From an uncultured Fretibacterium sp. (GTDB taxonomy: Bacteria; Synergistota; Synergistia; Synergistales; Aminobacteriaceae): 64,000 nt of DNA. The DNA lies in assembly GCA_946183145.1 (NCBI GenBank), contig CAMGZM010000008.1, forward strand, positions 1 through 64,000, given 5' to 3'. The notes under the pieces are model-generated. The model worked only from the letters and a program-made list of their open reading frames with translations, had not been told where the DNA came from and searched no databases. The first letter of the stretch is position 1. The number at the start of each line of letters is the position of its first letter. Shown here in pieces: positions 53,165 through 61,379 of this stretch. Both the position numbers and the translations under genes were made by a program.

Positions 53165-53905
53165 ATGGATTTCATGAGTTTACTCGGCTCACTCGTTCAG
53201 GGAACAACAGCATCATCACCGGCGGCAAGCTCGCGAATGTCAAACGCAAGCGGAGGGATTCAGGACTTGCTTGGCTCATTGCTCGGAGTAGGCCAGAACG
53301 TGAAACAGAGAGTCGGAGGCGACAATCTCGCGGCGGGGGGAATAGGCGCGCTTCTCGGTGCGTTGATGGGAGGCTCAAACAGTACTACGATGAACAGTCT
53401 CGGCGGGGGCATGATGGGATTGCTCGGAATGATGGCGTATAAGGCTCTCAGCGGCTCAATGTCCGGGAAATCGGGCGTAACTTCACAGCCTTCACAGCAG
53501 AATTACGCGCGTGAATACACACAGCCATCACCGCAGCAGCAGAACAGCGACGCAGAGATAATCATCACGGCCATGATTGACGCGGCAAAATGCGACGGCC
53601 AAGTTGACCCGGCAGAACTCAGCAGGATTATGGACACAATGAAGTCATCAGGAATCGGCCAGGAAGGAGTCAACTATGTGATTCAGAAATTGCAGAGGCC
53701 AATGGAGACAGCAAAAATTATCTCAGCCGTAAACGGTAGGCCGGAACTCGCAGCGCAGGTATATTCAGCCTCACTCATGGCTATTGACGTTGACACTGAA
53801 GCCGAAAGACAGTACCTCGCAAAACTCGCGAACGCTATGGGATTAAGCCCGGCAATTGTCCGCAACATTGAGCAGCTCACGAACAATCCCGGGACTCAGT
53901 GCTAA
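53165..53905 (+). CDS. TerB-like/DUF533 family protein
   Basis: A 246-residue protein. Residues 1-120 are Gly/Ser/Met-rich with amphipathic stretches (GGIGALLGALMGG, GGGMMGLLGMMAYKAL) that may touch membranes. The C-terminal 110 residues form a TerB-type helical domain (AEIIITAMIDAAKCDGQVDPAEL, YSASLMAIDVDTEAERQYLAKLA) with acidic, possibly metal-binding positions, as in YebE/DUF533 proteins. The start is ATG 53165, after AGAAGGGAG. It overlaps the end of the convergent XRE gene by 4 bases. Confidence 0.8.
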   Translation: MDFMSLLGSLVQGTTASSPAASSRMSNASGGIQDLLGSLLGVGQNVKQRVGGDNLAAGGIGALLGALMGGSNSTTMNSLGGGMMGLLGMMAYKALSGSMSGKSGVTSQPSQQNYAREYTQPSPQQQNSDAEIIITAMIDAAKCDGQVDPAELSRIMDTMKSSGIGQEGVNYVIQKLQRPMETAKIISAVNGRPELAAQVYSASLMAIDVDTEAERQYLAKLANAMGLSPAIVRNIEQLTNNPGTQC

Positions 53906-54270
53906 GATTTTCTGCGGCTCACGAGATTGTCAACAAGTTTTGAGAAAAGCTCGTAGCCTCTTTCAGTCGGGGGAAGCTCGATCCTTGTGCCTTCCCCTTC
54001 AAATACTAACATTCCGTTTGCCCTCGCGCTTGAAGGAAGCAGAAGCCTCGCGGGACTCGTAATCTCTCTTCCATCACCGCCCGCAACAATATCATCAGGC
54101 ATAACACCGAGTATATTCGCAAGCTCAATGATTCGCGTTCCGTTTGGCGTTGTCTCTCCTGCTTCCCATCGTCTTAATGTCGCGATTGATACCCCGGCTT
54201 TTTCAGCAAGCTCTATCTGCGTTAATTTTGCTTTCTTCCTCAGCATTCTTATATTCGTTGCAATGCTCAT
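53902..54270 (-). CDS. XRE-family transcriptional regulator
   Basis: A 122-residue DNA-binding protein. The HTH is in the first 60 residues (NIRMLRKKAKLTQIELAEKAGVSIATLRRWEAGETTPNG, in part). The C-terminal half (MLVFEGEGTRIELPPTERGYELFSKL) is a small beta-rich region of unknown role, perhaps a ligand or dimer module. I choose ATG 54270 (AAGGAG 12 bases upstream); GTG 54291 is the alternative. The target is unknown. Confidence 0.85.
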   Translation of the reverse strand: MSIATNIRMLRKKAKLTQIELAEKAGVSIATLRRWEAGETTPNGTRIIELANILGVMPDDIVAGGDGREITSPARLLLPSSARANGMLVFEGEGTRIELPPTERGYELFSKLVDNLVSRRKS

Positions 54271-54416
54271 ATCTACGTTATACTCCTTCACAAAAGAATG
54301 AACAGCGGAATTATAAACGTGAAAATATCTTTACTGCAAGAAATCAATAATTGTAAACCTGAGTTGCTGCGAAAAAATTTACAGTCAAAAATTTCTGTGA
54401 TATATATCTCCCTATC

Positions 54417-55403
54417 ATGAGGACAAAAATTTTGCATTCCCTCGAATTAAACCGGGGGAAATTTGTTTCAGGCGAGGAATTAGCCGAATCATTCGGAGTT
54501 ACGCGCGCGGCAATCTGGAAAGCTGTAGAAAGTCTCAGGGAGGAAGGACACAGAATCACAGCCGTAACAAACAAAGGCTACAAGCTGGAAAAATTCAGCG
54601 ACATTCTCACAGCGAAAGGCATAAAATCCCACCTCAAAAATGACTCAAAAGTTACCCGCGTAATCTGTCTCACTGAAACCGACTCAACGAACAATTACGC
54701 AAAAAGACTCGCAGTAAACGGTGAGTCGCACGGTACATTAATCGCGGCGAATCATCAGACATCAGGGCGGGGCAGAAGAGGACATAATTTCGAGTCTCCC
54801 GCCGGAAAAGGCCTGTACATGTCATTGATACTCAGGCCGAATTGTGATGCGGGAAAATTTCAGATGATTACGGTTGCTGATGCTGTAGCTGTCTGTCTTG
54901 CGGTTGAAGATTTGTACCCTGAGTCACGCGGTTCACTCGGAATCAAATGGGTGAATGATGTCTACACGCGCGGGAAAAAAATCAGCGGCATTCTAACGGA
55001 AGCTGTAACAGGATTCGAGAGCGGCGAAATTGAGAGCGTAATAACAGGAATCGGAATCAACGTATCACACTGGGATTTTCCGAAAGAAGCGGGCAATGCT
55101 GGATCAATATTTGAGGACGAAAATATGATGTTCGGGCGTGATGAACTTTGCGCGAGAGTCGCCGATTACGTTATGGCGTTCGCGGAAAATCTTGATGACC
55201 CGCAAATCATCTCAGAATACCGAAAACGCTCAATCTTAACCGGGCGTGAAGTCTCATTCATGAAGGGTGAAAGGAAATGTTACGGCCATGTTGAGGGGAT
55301 TGATGATTCGGGCGGGCTTGTGATTGTGAATGAGTCGGGCGAAAAGGAGATTTTGAGATCAGGAGAAGTATTTATGATAAGAGACGAGGAGAAAATATCA
55401 TGA
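54417..55403 (+). CDS. birA: Bifunctional biotin ligase / biotin operon repressor
   Basis: A 328-residue two-domain BirA. An N-terminal winged HTH (about residues 1-60: GEELAESFGVTRAAIWKAVESL) binds DNA. The central ligase domain has TDSTNNYAKRLA, the biotinyl-AMP loop TSGRGRRGHNF, GLYMSLILRP and KWVNDV with the catalytic Lys, and an SH3-like C-terminal domain ends it. It should biotinylate carboxylase carrier proteins and repress biotin genes, likely including its own operon with bioY. Confidence 0.96.
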   Translation: MRTKILHSLELNRGKFVSGEELAESFGVTRAAIWKAVESLREEGHRITAVTNKGYKLEKFSDILTAKGIKSHLKNDSKVTRVICLTETDSTNNYAKRLAVNGESHGTLIAANHQTSGRGRRGHNFESPAGKGLYMSLILRPNCDAGKFQMITVADAVAVCLAVEDLYPESRGSLGIKWVNDVYTRGKKISGILTEAVTGFESGEIESVITGIGINVSHWDFPKEAGNAGSIFEDENMMFGRDELCARVADYVMAFAENLDDPQIISEYRKRSILTGREVSFMKGERKCYGHVEGIDDSGGLVIVNESGEKEILRSGEVFMIRDEEKIS

Positions 55404-55939
55404 CACGAACGAAACAGATTACACTTTGCGCGTTGTTCGCGGCGTTAATAGCGGTTGGGACTCACATAAAGATTCCGACTCCGTTGTTGCCGCTGACATT
55501 GCAGACTCTTTTTGTGGTATTGTCGGGGCTTGTGCTTGGGAGGAAGTACGGAGCGTTGAGCGTTTGCGTTTACGTTATCGCGGGTCTTGCGGGGCTTCCA
55601 GTGTTTACGGGTTCTGCGCTTAATCCTACATTCGGGTATATTGTCGGGTTCATTCCTGGCGCGTGGATTTCGGGGTATATCGCTGAGAGATTCGCGCCTA
55701 AATTCATGACGTGGTTTCTTGGTGCTGTTGCAGGAATCGCTGTGATTTACGCGGTTGGGATTCCGTATTACTGGCTCATGTCGAAATACTATATCGGGAA
55801 TGAGCTGGGAGCAAAGACTCTGTTAATGTATTTCGTACTTATGCCCATTCCCGGCGATGTGGCGAAAAGTGTTGTTGCTGGATTGATTGTTCAGAGGCTG
55901 GCGGTGTTTTTCCCGGATAATTTCACGTGGAAGAGGTAA
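55400..55939 (+). CDS. bioY: Biotin transporter BioY (ECF S component)
   Basis: A 179-residue membrane protein with about six helices. Family motifs are ALFAALIAVGTHIKIPTPLLP, LQTLFVVLSGLVLGRKYG, YVIAGLAGLPVFTGS and PTFGYIVGFIPGAWISG. It binds biotin, alone or with the ECF ATPases encoded elsewhere. It overlaps birA by 4 bases. No biotin synthesis genes are here, so biotin is probably taken up. Confidence 0.96.
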   Translation: MTRTKQITLCALFAALIAVGTHIKIPTPLLPLTLQTLFVVLSGLVLGRKYGALSVCVYVIAGLAGLPVFTGSALNPTFGYIVGFIPGAWISGYIAERFAPKFMTWFLGAVAGIAVIYAVGIPYYWLMSKYYIGNELGAKTLLMYFVLMPIPGDVAKSVVAGLIVQRLAVFFPDNFTWKR

Positions 55940-55944
55940 GAGCC

Positions 55945-56460
55945 TCAGAAGCTCCAGCGGCTTATTATTCGTTGGAGGAGCTTTGCGATTTTGTTCTCGT
56001 GATTTCTCCTGTAAGTCAGAATGATGGAGTAAATTTTTCCCTCACGAATGAACGCCGTAACTTTTTGTGCGTTCTGTGAGTCTAAGTTATACGTTACTGA
56101 TGATACCCGTATATTTCCGAACTGCAATTCACCCGCCGAGTCTCTGTGTGATAAACCGCCTCTCATTGAACGGGCTATATCAGCTGCAACCTCAGAAGAC
56201 TTTTTTTCGGGCGCGGGCCAGTAAGTGAGAATCGAGAGCGTGTCATTTCCTTCCTGAGCTGAAAGAAGCGAGCGGCAATACACGCCTTGACCGTAAGCAT
56301 TCTCAAGAGCGGGTGAACTTTCTGCTATGACATTCCACGATGAAGGGAGCATTATTGTCCCTGCGGATTCAAGCCGTATTCTTCTCCACGGAATCGGGGC
56401 GGCTGCACAGCAAACAAGAAAAAATACGACAAAAACAACAGCGCGGTAAAATTTTCTCAT
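55945..56460 (-). CDS. Hypothetical secreted protein
   Basis: A 171-residue exported protein. The N-terminal hydrophobic segment AVVFVVFFLVCCAAAPI, with two Cys, could be a signal peptide or lipoprotein-type signal. The rest is a mix of strands and helices (GTIMLPSSWNVIAESS, SILTYWPAPEKKSSEVAADIARSM, VTAFIREGKIYSIILTYRR) reminiscent of small DcrB/PsbP-like surface proteins, but I do not assign a family. It ends 5 bases from the convergent bioY stop. Confidence 0.7.
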   Translation of the reverse strand: MRKFYRAVVFVVFFLVCCAAAPIPWRRIRLESAGTIMLPSSWNVIAESSPALENAYGQGVYCRSLLSAQEGNDTLSILTYWPAPEKKSSEVAADIARSMRGGLSHRDSAGELQFGNIRVSSVTYNLDSQNAQKVTAFIREGKIYSIILTYRRNHENKIAKLLQRIISRWSF

Positions 56461-56569
56461 GGTGCTACGTCTCTCCTTAAGTTGTCAAAAAAATTTGGGG
56501 GAATGAAGTGGATCGGATTATAGCACAGTGAACAGAAATTTATTCCTGCGTGAATTATCAAAAAACGGC

Positions 56570-56931
56570 GTAAGCCCCCTAGCTTTAGCTATCGGGATAT
56601 AAGCCGCAATGTAGTATAATATTTTTTGCGGTTAGTCGTTCCGCATTAACAAAAATGTAGCAACACTATCAAATGCAACATGGGGTAACACTTGCCTCTC
56701 GCCGCAGCGTAGCACTTAGAGATTTTTATCTTCGGACTGAGTGAACTATGACGGGTTCTATGAGAAAAGGTGTAAGAAGCAAATCAAAGTAATGTTGTGT
56801 CCCTTAGGGGGCTATACAGTAGGGGCGGACTGGCCACGCCTTTGAGAATAAGGATGCCTGTATACGCAGGTGGAAACTTAAAGTCAAACTTCTCAAGAAC
56901 CCCCTGCGTTTAGGCTTCGGGAGGCTCAGAG
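56570..56931 (+). mobile_element. Miniature IS200/IS605-type element without transposase or nuclease gene
   Basis: Two similar hairpins in the same orientation bound this stretch, as in the left and right ends of IS200/IS605 elements: 56575-56596 (CCCCCTAGCTTTAGCTATCGGG) and 56900-56924 (CCCCCTGCGTTTAGGC, then TTCGGGAGG). The region between has no open frame of note; it holds a second hairpin GCGG/CCGC (56628-56644), a -10-like TATAAT (56616) and a structured RNA region. It contains no tnpA, tnpB or iscB remnant that I can see. It ends 0-5 bases before the stop codon of the minus-strand ParA gene. No target duplication is expected for this class. Identification is by eye from the end hairpins and not by database match. 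Confidence 0.6.
56650..56931 (+). ncRNA. Omega-RNA-like structured RNA (TnpB/IscB guide-RNA type)
   Basis: Nested complementary pairs define a multibranched RNA: CAACAT (56676-56681) with ATGTTG (56792-56797); inside it ACACTT (56688-56693) with AGGTGT (56768-56773); inside that CACTTAG (56713-56719) with CTGAGTG (56737-56743), capped by AGAT/ATCT, and GAAC (56743-56746) with GTTC (56755-56758). Downstream are CCTG/CAGG (56857-56870) and the terminal C-tract/G-tract hairpin. The T-G pairs are allowed only on the plus strand, which gives the direction. If it is a TnpB-type RNA, the guide would begin right after about 56931. TnpB-type and IscB (HEARO)-type cannot be told apart here. Confidence 0.55.
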
Positions 56932-57864
56932 TTATAGTTTAATTGACTCCAAAAATTCCACGCCCAAATTCTGAAGCTCACCGACTATTTTCCGTGCTGT
57001 AGGCGTGAAAATTTTCGGCCTCGTCAAGACAGCGGGGACTCCTTCTTTCGATGATGGCCCGAACAGTGTCGCGTTGTTCCTCACGAACTGGAAGATGTGA
57101 TAGCCCTTGCTCATGAGTTCAGCTTTGTACTCCTGCTGCGCTGATACAGGCTCATCACCCTTGCGAATTTCCGCCATCATCGGAACGACTCCCAGCATCG
57201 TCAGAAACACAGGGAGATAACGCGAGTCCCTGAGATTGTCGCGGTGATTGTGATATTCATCAAGAAATTCATCAACATTCTTTCTCAGTTCCTCAACACC
57301 AAGCGTTGAAAGATAATCCAGCTTTGCGGGGACAATGTAGTAACCGCTCGCGAGAATTGCATTTTTCACAGCGGCGTTGAAAGTCGGCGGGCAGTCAATG
57401 AGAACGAGATCATATTTATTCTCTAACTCTTCAAGAGAATGTTTCAGGTAGCTGTAAGTTTTGAGGAAAGTTGCGGAGTGCATTGTAGTATTTGAAACGT
57501 TGATAAGCCCGGCAAGTCGTATGTCAATGTCAATGAGTCCCAAGTGCGAGCTTATGAGATCAAGTTTTCCGTCATTGAAGCTGATTACGTTTCCGGGATT
57601 GAGATGTATTACGATGTCAGAAAGTGAAAGTATTTCGTCAGCTCCTTTTATGATTGGGTCAAAATAATTCTTCATGGTCTTTGTGTCTTTGTACTTGTCG
57701 CGCCAGTATTCAGGACTCATGAAGCTGAATGTGAGCTGAGTCTGAGGGTCTAAATCTATCATCAGGACTCTTTTTCCCTGCGACGCTGAATAAGCTCCGA
57801 GATTAGCCGTGAGAGTCGTTTTTCCGACTCCGCCCTTGTAGTTGATGACTGATACGATTTTCAT
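56932..57864 (-). CDS. ParA/Soj-family ATPase (orphan)
   Basis: A 310-residue Walker-type ATPase. The deviant Walker A is KGGVGKTT with the signature Lys (residues 10-17), followed by IDLDPQTQLTFS and LVLIDCPPTFN. The C-terminal half is longer than in Soj and ends LGVEFLESIKL directly at the mobile element; the last residues could have been set by the insertion. It follows the other ParA-type gene by 83 bases, with a terminator between, so it may have its own promoter. No ParB or parS-like site is nearby. It may position a non-chromosomal cargo. Confidence 0.87.
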   Translation of the reverse strand: MKIVSVINYKGGVGKTTLTANLGAYSASQGKRVLMIDLDPQTQLTFSFMSPEYWRDKYKDTKTMKNYFDPIIKGADEILSLSDIVIHLNPGNVISFNDGKLDLISSHLGLIDIDIRLAGLINVSNTTMHSATFLKTYSYLKHSLEELENKYDLVLIDCPPTFNAAVKNAILASGYYIVPAKLDYLSTLGVEELRKNVDEFLDEYHNHRDNLRDSRYLPVFLTMLGVVPMMAEIRKGDEPVSAQQEYKAELMSKGYHIFQFVRNNATLFGPSSKEGVPAVLTRPKIFTPTARKIVGELQNLGVEFLESIKL

Positions 57865-57910
57865 TTATGGTTATGACTCCTTAGTGTGGATTTTGGGATT
57901 ATATCACGCA

Positions 57911-57940
57911 AAAATTTACCCCCAGAAAACTCCGGGGGCA
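57911..57940 (-). terminator. Terminator between the two ParA-type genes
   Basis: On the minus strand CCCCCGGAG and CTGGGGG form a stem (57918-57937), followed by TAAATTTTTG. It separates the second ParA gene from the first in transcription. Confidence 0.75.
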
Positions 57941-57947
57941 TTCGTTT

Positions 57948-59336
57948 CTACATATACACTTCAGCGGCTCCATATTCGTCCCACTTGATGACGCACCTTA
58001 ACGGCTCAATAATCTGATCGGGGTACATTACCGGCCAGAATGTATCAGACTCATCATTCAGAACGTAGAAAGTGTACCTGTCCTTGTCGGAGTCTTCAAA
58101 GTCTTCACGCAATGAGCGCACCTCAATTTCTCCGCGTGAAACGTCATGAACAGATCCGAGAAGCTGAATCCACATCGGTTTTTCCGTCTCAGGAAGCATA
58201 TCTATTACGGCCTGTTTTATGCTCTGCACATAAGGCGGATCAGGCTCAACGACTGGTGAAGAAAGATTGATTGAGGGAAGCTCAGTTTTTGCGGGAACGG
58301 GAGCGGGCGCGGGTTCTGACTCTGACTCTTCCGGGATATTTTCGGGTTCACTCTCATCATCAGCAGAAATGATTTCTTGCGGTGATTCCTCTTCAGGCTC
58401 GGAAATGATTTCGGGTTCAGGCGTTGAAACTGCAATTTCCGGCTCGGACTCTTTCTCTGAAGCTGTAATTTCTGACTCTTGCGGTGTGATTTCGGGTTCG
58501 TTTTCTGTTTTGCCTGACGTGATAATCTTCTGGAGTTTTGCCAGCGGTGTAGACGGTTCACTCTCAGGAATATAGCCATCCTCAAAGCGTTTCAGAAATT
58601 CCTGCGTTACGACCCTGTAGCAGTCCGCGCCTTTTGATTTCGGCTCATACTCAAAGATTGACATTCCCATACTTGACGCTTCAACAATGCTTATGTTCTG
58701 GCGTATGTAGCTCTCAAACAGGAGTCCCCCGAATGATTTTCTCACTTCCTCGTAAATCTGACGGGAAATATACAGCCTCGGATTGTAGTTTGTCATGAGG
58801 ATTCCGCCGATTTCGAGAGAAGGATTCAGCCTTTCGCGGAACGTACCCATTGAGCGATCGAGGAGCCTCAAGCCGAACAAGCTGTAGAATCCTCCGTCCA
58901 TAGGCACAATGATTTTCTGACATGCCGCAAGTACATTCTGCGTGAAGATTCCTAACTGCGGGGGGCTGTCGAGGAGTATATAGTCGTAACGGTCAGCCTT
59001 GACTTTTGCGAGTGCGTCGCGGAGTGCTGTCTTCCTGCTGATTGGCCCGTCCTCGTTCAGTTCGGCCATGACGAGATTCAAAGAGCTTGGCACAATGTCA
59101 ATGCCTTCTTTACGTGTTATGATGTCGTCCCATTCAGCCGCGCCCGACAAGAGATCGAACACCTGCGGATCTGTTGACGATGGACTTATCCCGAAACCCG
59201 CGCTCAAGTTGCTTTGCGGATCCATATCGACAACAGCAATTTTTTTCCCGACTTTTGTCAATGCCGCCGCTATATTCTGGCATGAGGTTGTCTTTCCTAC
59301 ACCGCCCTTAAGATTGCAGAATCCTATTATCATCAT
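57948..59336 (-). CDS. ParA-family ATPase with acidic linker and extra C-terminal domain
   Basis: A 462-residue protein. Residues 1-250 are a ParA ATPase: KGGVGKTTSCQNIAAAL, VVDMDPQSNLSAGFG, YILLDSPPQLG and the C-terminal AKSKGADCYRVVTQEFL-like end (seen here as SKGADCYRVVTQEFLKRF). Residues 270-370 are an acidic Glu/Pro/Ser linker (SEPEI, PEPEIISEPEEES), similar in style to the repeat protein at 13016-14398. Residues 375-462 are a separate small domain (IKQAVIDMLPETEKPMWIQLL, DRYTFYVLNDESDTFWPVMYP) of unknown type. Its start overlaps the TPR gene stop by 4 bases. The fused tail suggests a partner-binding or localisation role. Confidence 0.87.
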   Translation of the reverse strand: MMIIGFCNLKGGVGKTTSCQNIAAALTKVGKKIAVVDMDPQSNLSAGFGISPSSTDPQVFDLLSGAAEWDDIITRKEGIDIVPSSLNLVMAELNEDGPISRKTALRDALAKVKADRYDYILLDSPPQLGIFTQNVLAACQKIIVPMDGGFYSLFGLRLLDRSMGTFRERLNPSLEIGGILMTNYNPRLYISRQIYEEVRKSFGGLLFESYIRQNISIVEASSMGMSIFEYEPKSKGADCYRVVTQEFLKRFEDGYIPESEPSTPLAKLQKIITSGKTENEPEITPQESEITASEKESEPEIAVSTPEPEIISEPEEESPQEIISADDESEPENIPEESESEPAPAPVPAKTELPSINLSSPVVEPDPPYVQSIKQAVIDMLPETEKPMWIQLLGSVHDVSRGEIEVRSLREDFEDSDKDRYTFYVLNDESDTFWPVMYPDQIIEPLRCVIKWDEYGAAEVYM

Positions 59337-61183
59337 TTCCCTGTTCCCTGCCTCCTGATAAATGCTTCTATTTCAGCGTTCTTGTGTGTCTTCAAGCTGT
59401 CGCGGTAAAGCTCTAATGCTTCCTTTGTTTTTCCTGCCTTGAAGAGTGCGTTTGCTTCTGCGATTTGACGGTTTGCGGCGTTTACTGCGTCTCTTTCTTT
59501 GAGTACAGCGTCAAGCCTCGCTACCCATCGTTTCATTTCGTCTGAAGGTGATATGCTCTGTGCTTTCTTGTAGAGCGCGGCGGCCTCATCAATTTCGCCC
59601 TCAGAATATAAGCTGTCAGCCTCCTGAATGATTTTCTGTGCGTCTATCCTCGTTCCGATTCCGAAATCCTCAGGGCCTCGTATCACTGTGTCAGCCGGAA
59701 GTTTCACCCTGCTTAACTGCTGTAATCTCTGCTTCGCCCTGTCAGTAGGCCAGACGTTCATGCTCTCGGTGAATCGCTTCAGGGCTTCCTGATTCTGATT
59801 CCGTCTCATAAGGTCATCGCCCTCGCGGTTCAATGCGTTTGCTTGTCGTTCACGGCGTGAGATTACGCTCTGCAATTCCTCGATGTGCTGCCGTAATGTA
59901 GCGTCGGGGTTGCTCTGAACACTCGCGGCGTAATGATTCAGTGCTTCCTGCAATCTTCCTTCACGTTCGAGCGTGTTTCCTTCTCCGGCGTAACGGTCTG
60001 CGTCTGCGATTAGAGTCAGCCTGTTGCGGATTCGGTTCATTCGGTCTGTTACAGCGTCATTTGACATTACGGCGATACTTTTCGCGTAATATTCCAGTGC
60101 GTCCTCGTACATATTTTCGTTGTCATATGCGCTTGCTGTATCACGTAACCAGTTTGCTTCCTGCTGGCGTTTGCGGAAATTGTCGACTCTCTCTTCAGCG
60201 GCTTTGATTATGCGTTCACCGTCATCAATCGGCCATATGATTTGTGCAATCCGTAAATTTTTCAGAGCGTCATCAAATCTCCCTGATTCCGTGAATGTCT
60301 GTGAGTCCTCGCGCAATTTCTGTGCTTTCGAGTACCGTGCGTAATTCGCGTTCATTGTCCGCAGTCCGTCAGAAATTTCTGTGTCTCTTGGTGAAAGCGT
60401 TACTGCATGGCCCGCAAGCTGTACAGCCTCCGCATAACTTTTCGAGTCCCAAAGGTCTTGTGCTTTCTTCCATGCCTGCCAAGCCTCGCGCTCCATTGAT
60501 GACTCTTCATACGTTGATACAGGGAGGGAAATTGTTACGGTATTTTCACCGCTTCCGAGCCTTATTCCCTGAGCGTTGAAAGCTGTAACTGAAATCTCGC
60601 TTGTTCCTGTGCTGCCTCTGCGTATAAATATGTCGTCATTGTCCTGGCTCATTAATGCCGTAGCCGCGTCTGCGTTCCATGTGAATGAATGTTCACCCCT
60701 GAACGCGGGATTGAGAGAAGCGCGGATTTTCACGGGAGTATTTGCCATGAGAATATCAGGACTCAGGGAATAATTTGCGCGTTTCACCGAGTCCCAAAGC
60801 GTTACAGGCTCGTCAACAACTACAGAAATATTCACCGTAAACTCTTTTGGCGTAACGAGTCTTTCTGACGTTGAGATAATATTTCCGTTCCTGTCTGTGA
60901 ATGAAGCAACGACTCTCACGGGTTCAGTGTCAAGCGGAGTGAATGCGCATTCAAGTCCGCCGTCACGAAGAGAAATACGCGCCGGATTTTTGCCTGTTGT
61001 GGGAGTAACTGACCATTCTATAGAACCGCCCGAAGGAATCTGCGAGGAAGTTACAGACATGACAGTTTGCTCGCCGACATGTGAATCGCCGTTCATGTTT
61101 ATTGACGGAGAAGCGGCAAATGATGAGCCTGCAAATGACAGTAAAAACACAGCCAGACATGCAGGGAAAAATTTTATTCGCAT
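59333..61183 (-). CDS. Exported protein with Ig-like region and TPR repeats
   Basis: A 616-residue exported protein. The signal peptide is MRIKFFPACLAVFLLSFAGSSFA. Residues 25-215 look like one or two beta-sandwich (Ig-like/BIG) domains (GSIEWSVTPTTGKNPARISL, PVRVVASFTDRNGNIISTSERL, EISVTAFNAQGIRLGSG). Residues 225-616 are helical repeats of TPR type with the A-x-x-Y/L-x-x-A pattern (WDSKSYAEAVQLAGHAVTLSPRD, EGRLQEALNHYAASVQSNPDA, EGEIDEAAALYKKAQSISPSD). It is coupled to the ParA gene by a 4-base overlap, pairing an envelope protein with a cytoplasmic positioning ATPase. Confidence 0.85.
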   Translation of the reverse strand: MRIKFFPACLAVFLLSFAGSSFAASPSINMNGDSHVGEQTVMSVTSSQIPSGGSIEWSVTPTTGKNPARISLRDGGLECAFTPLDTEPVRVVASFTDRNGNIISTSERLVTPKEFTVNISVVVDEPVTLWDSVKRANYSLSPDILMANTPVKIRASLNPAFRGEHSFTWNADAATALMSQDNDDIFIRRGSTGTSEISVTAFNAQGIRLGSGENTVTISLPVSTYEESSMEREAWQAWKKAQDLWDSKSYAEAVQLAGHAVTLSPRDTEISDGLRTMNANYARYSKAQKLREDSQTFTESGRFDDALKNLRIAQIIWPIDDGERIIKAAEERVDNFRKRQQEANWLRDTASAYDNENMYEDALEYYAKSIAVMSNDAVTDRMNRIRNRLTLIADADRYAGEGNTLEREGRLQEALNHYAASVQSNPDATLRQHIEELQSVISRRERQANALNREGDDLMRRNQNQEALKRFTESMNVWPTDRAKQRLQQLSRVKLPADTVIRGPEDFGIGTRIDAQKIIQEADSLYSEGEIDEAAALYKKAQSISPSDEMKRWVARLDAVLKERDAVNAANRQIAEANALFKAGKTKEALELYRDSLKTHKNAEIEAFIRRQGTGK

Positions 61184-61379
61184 GAAAATTAATCCTCCTT
61201 CTTTTATGAAAAAAAAAACGTGTGAAAGTTATATTGCCTGTAATTATACATTGAAAGAAAAGAAAACGTTTTCAACATGGCCGTTGTGAAATGAATTGAA
61301 TAAAGCGCGGTTATCACATAAAATTTAAGCACGCAAAAAATTTTCACACAACACAAAAACAAAAGGAGGCATTATTTTT

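Noticed and set aside
56461-56569. Functional element between the secreted-protein gene and the mobile element
   Set aside because: Apart from a likely promoter region for the minus-strand gene I see nothing definite in these bases.
56932-59336. Plasmid or chromosome partition locus
   Set aside because: Two ParA-type genes but no ParB gene and no repeated parS-like sites; the region is flanked by ordinary chromosomal genes.
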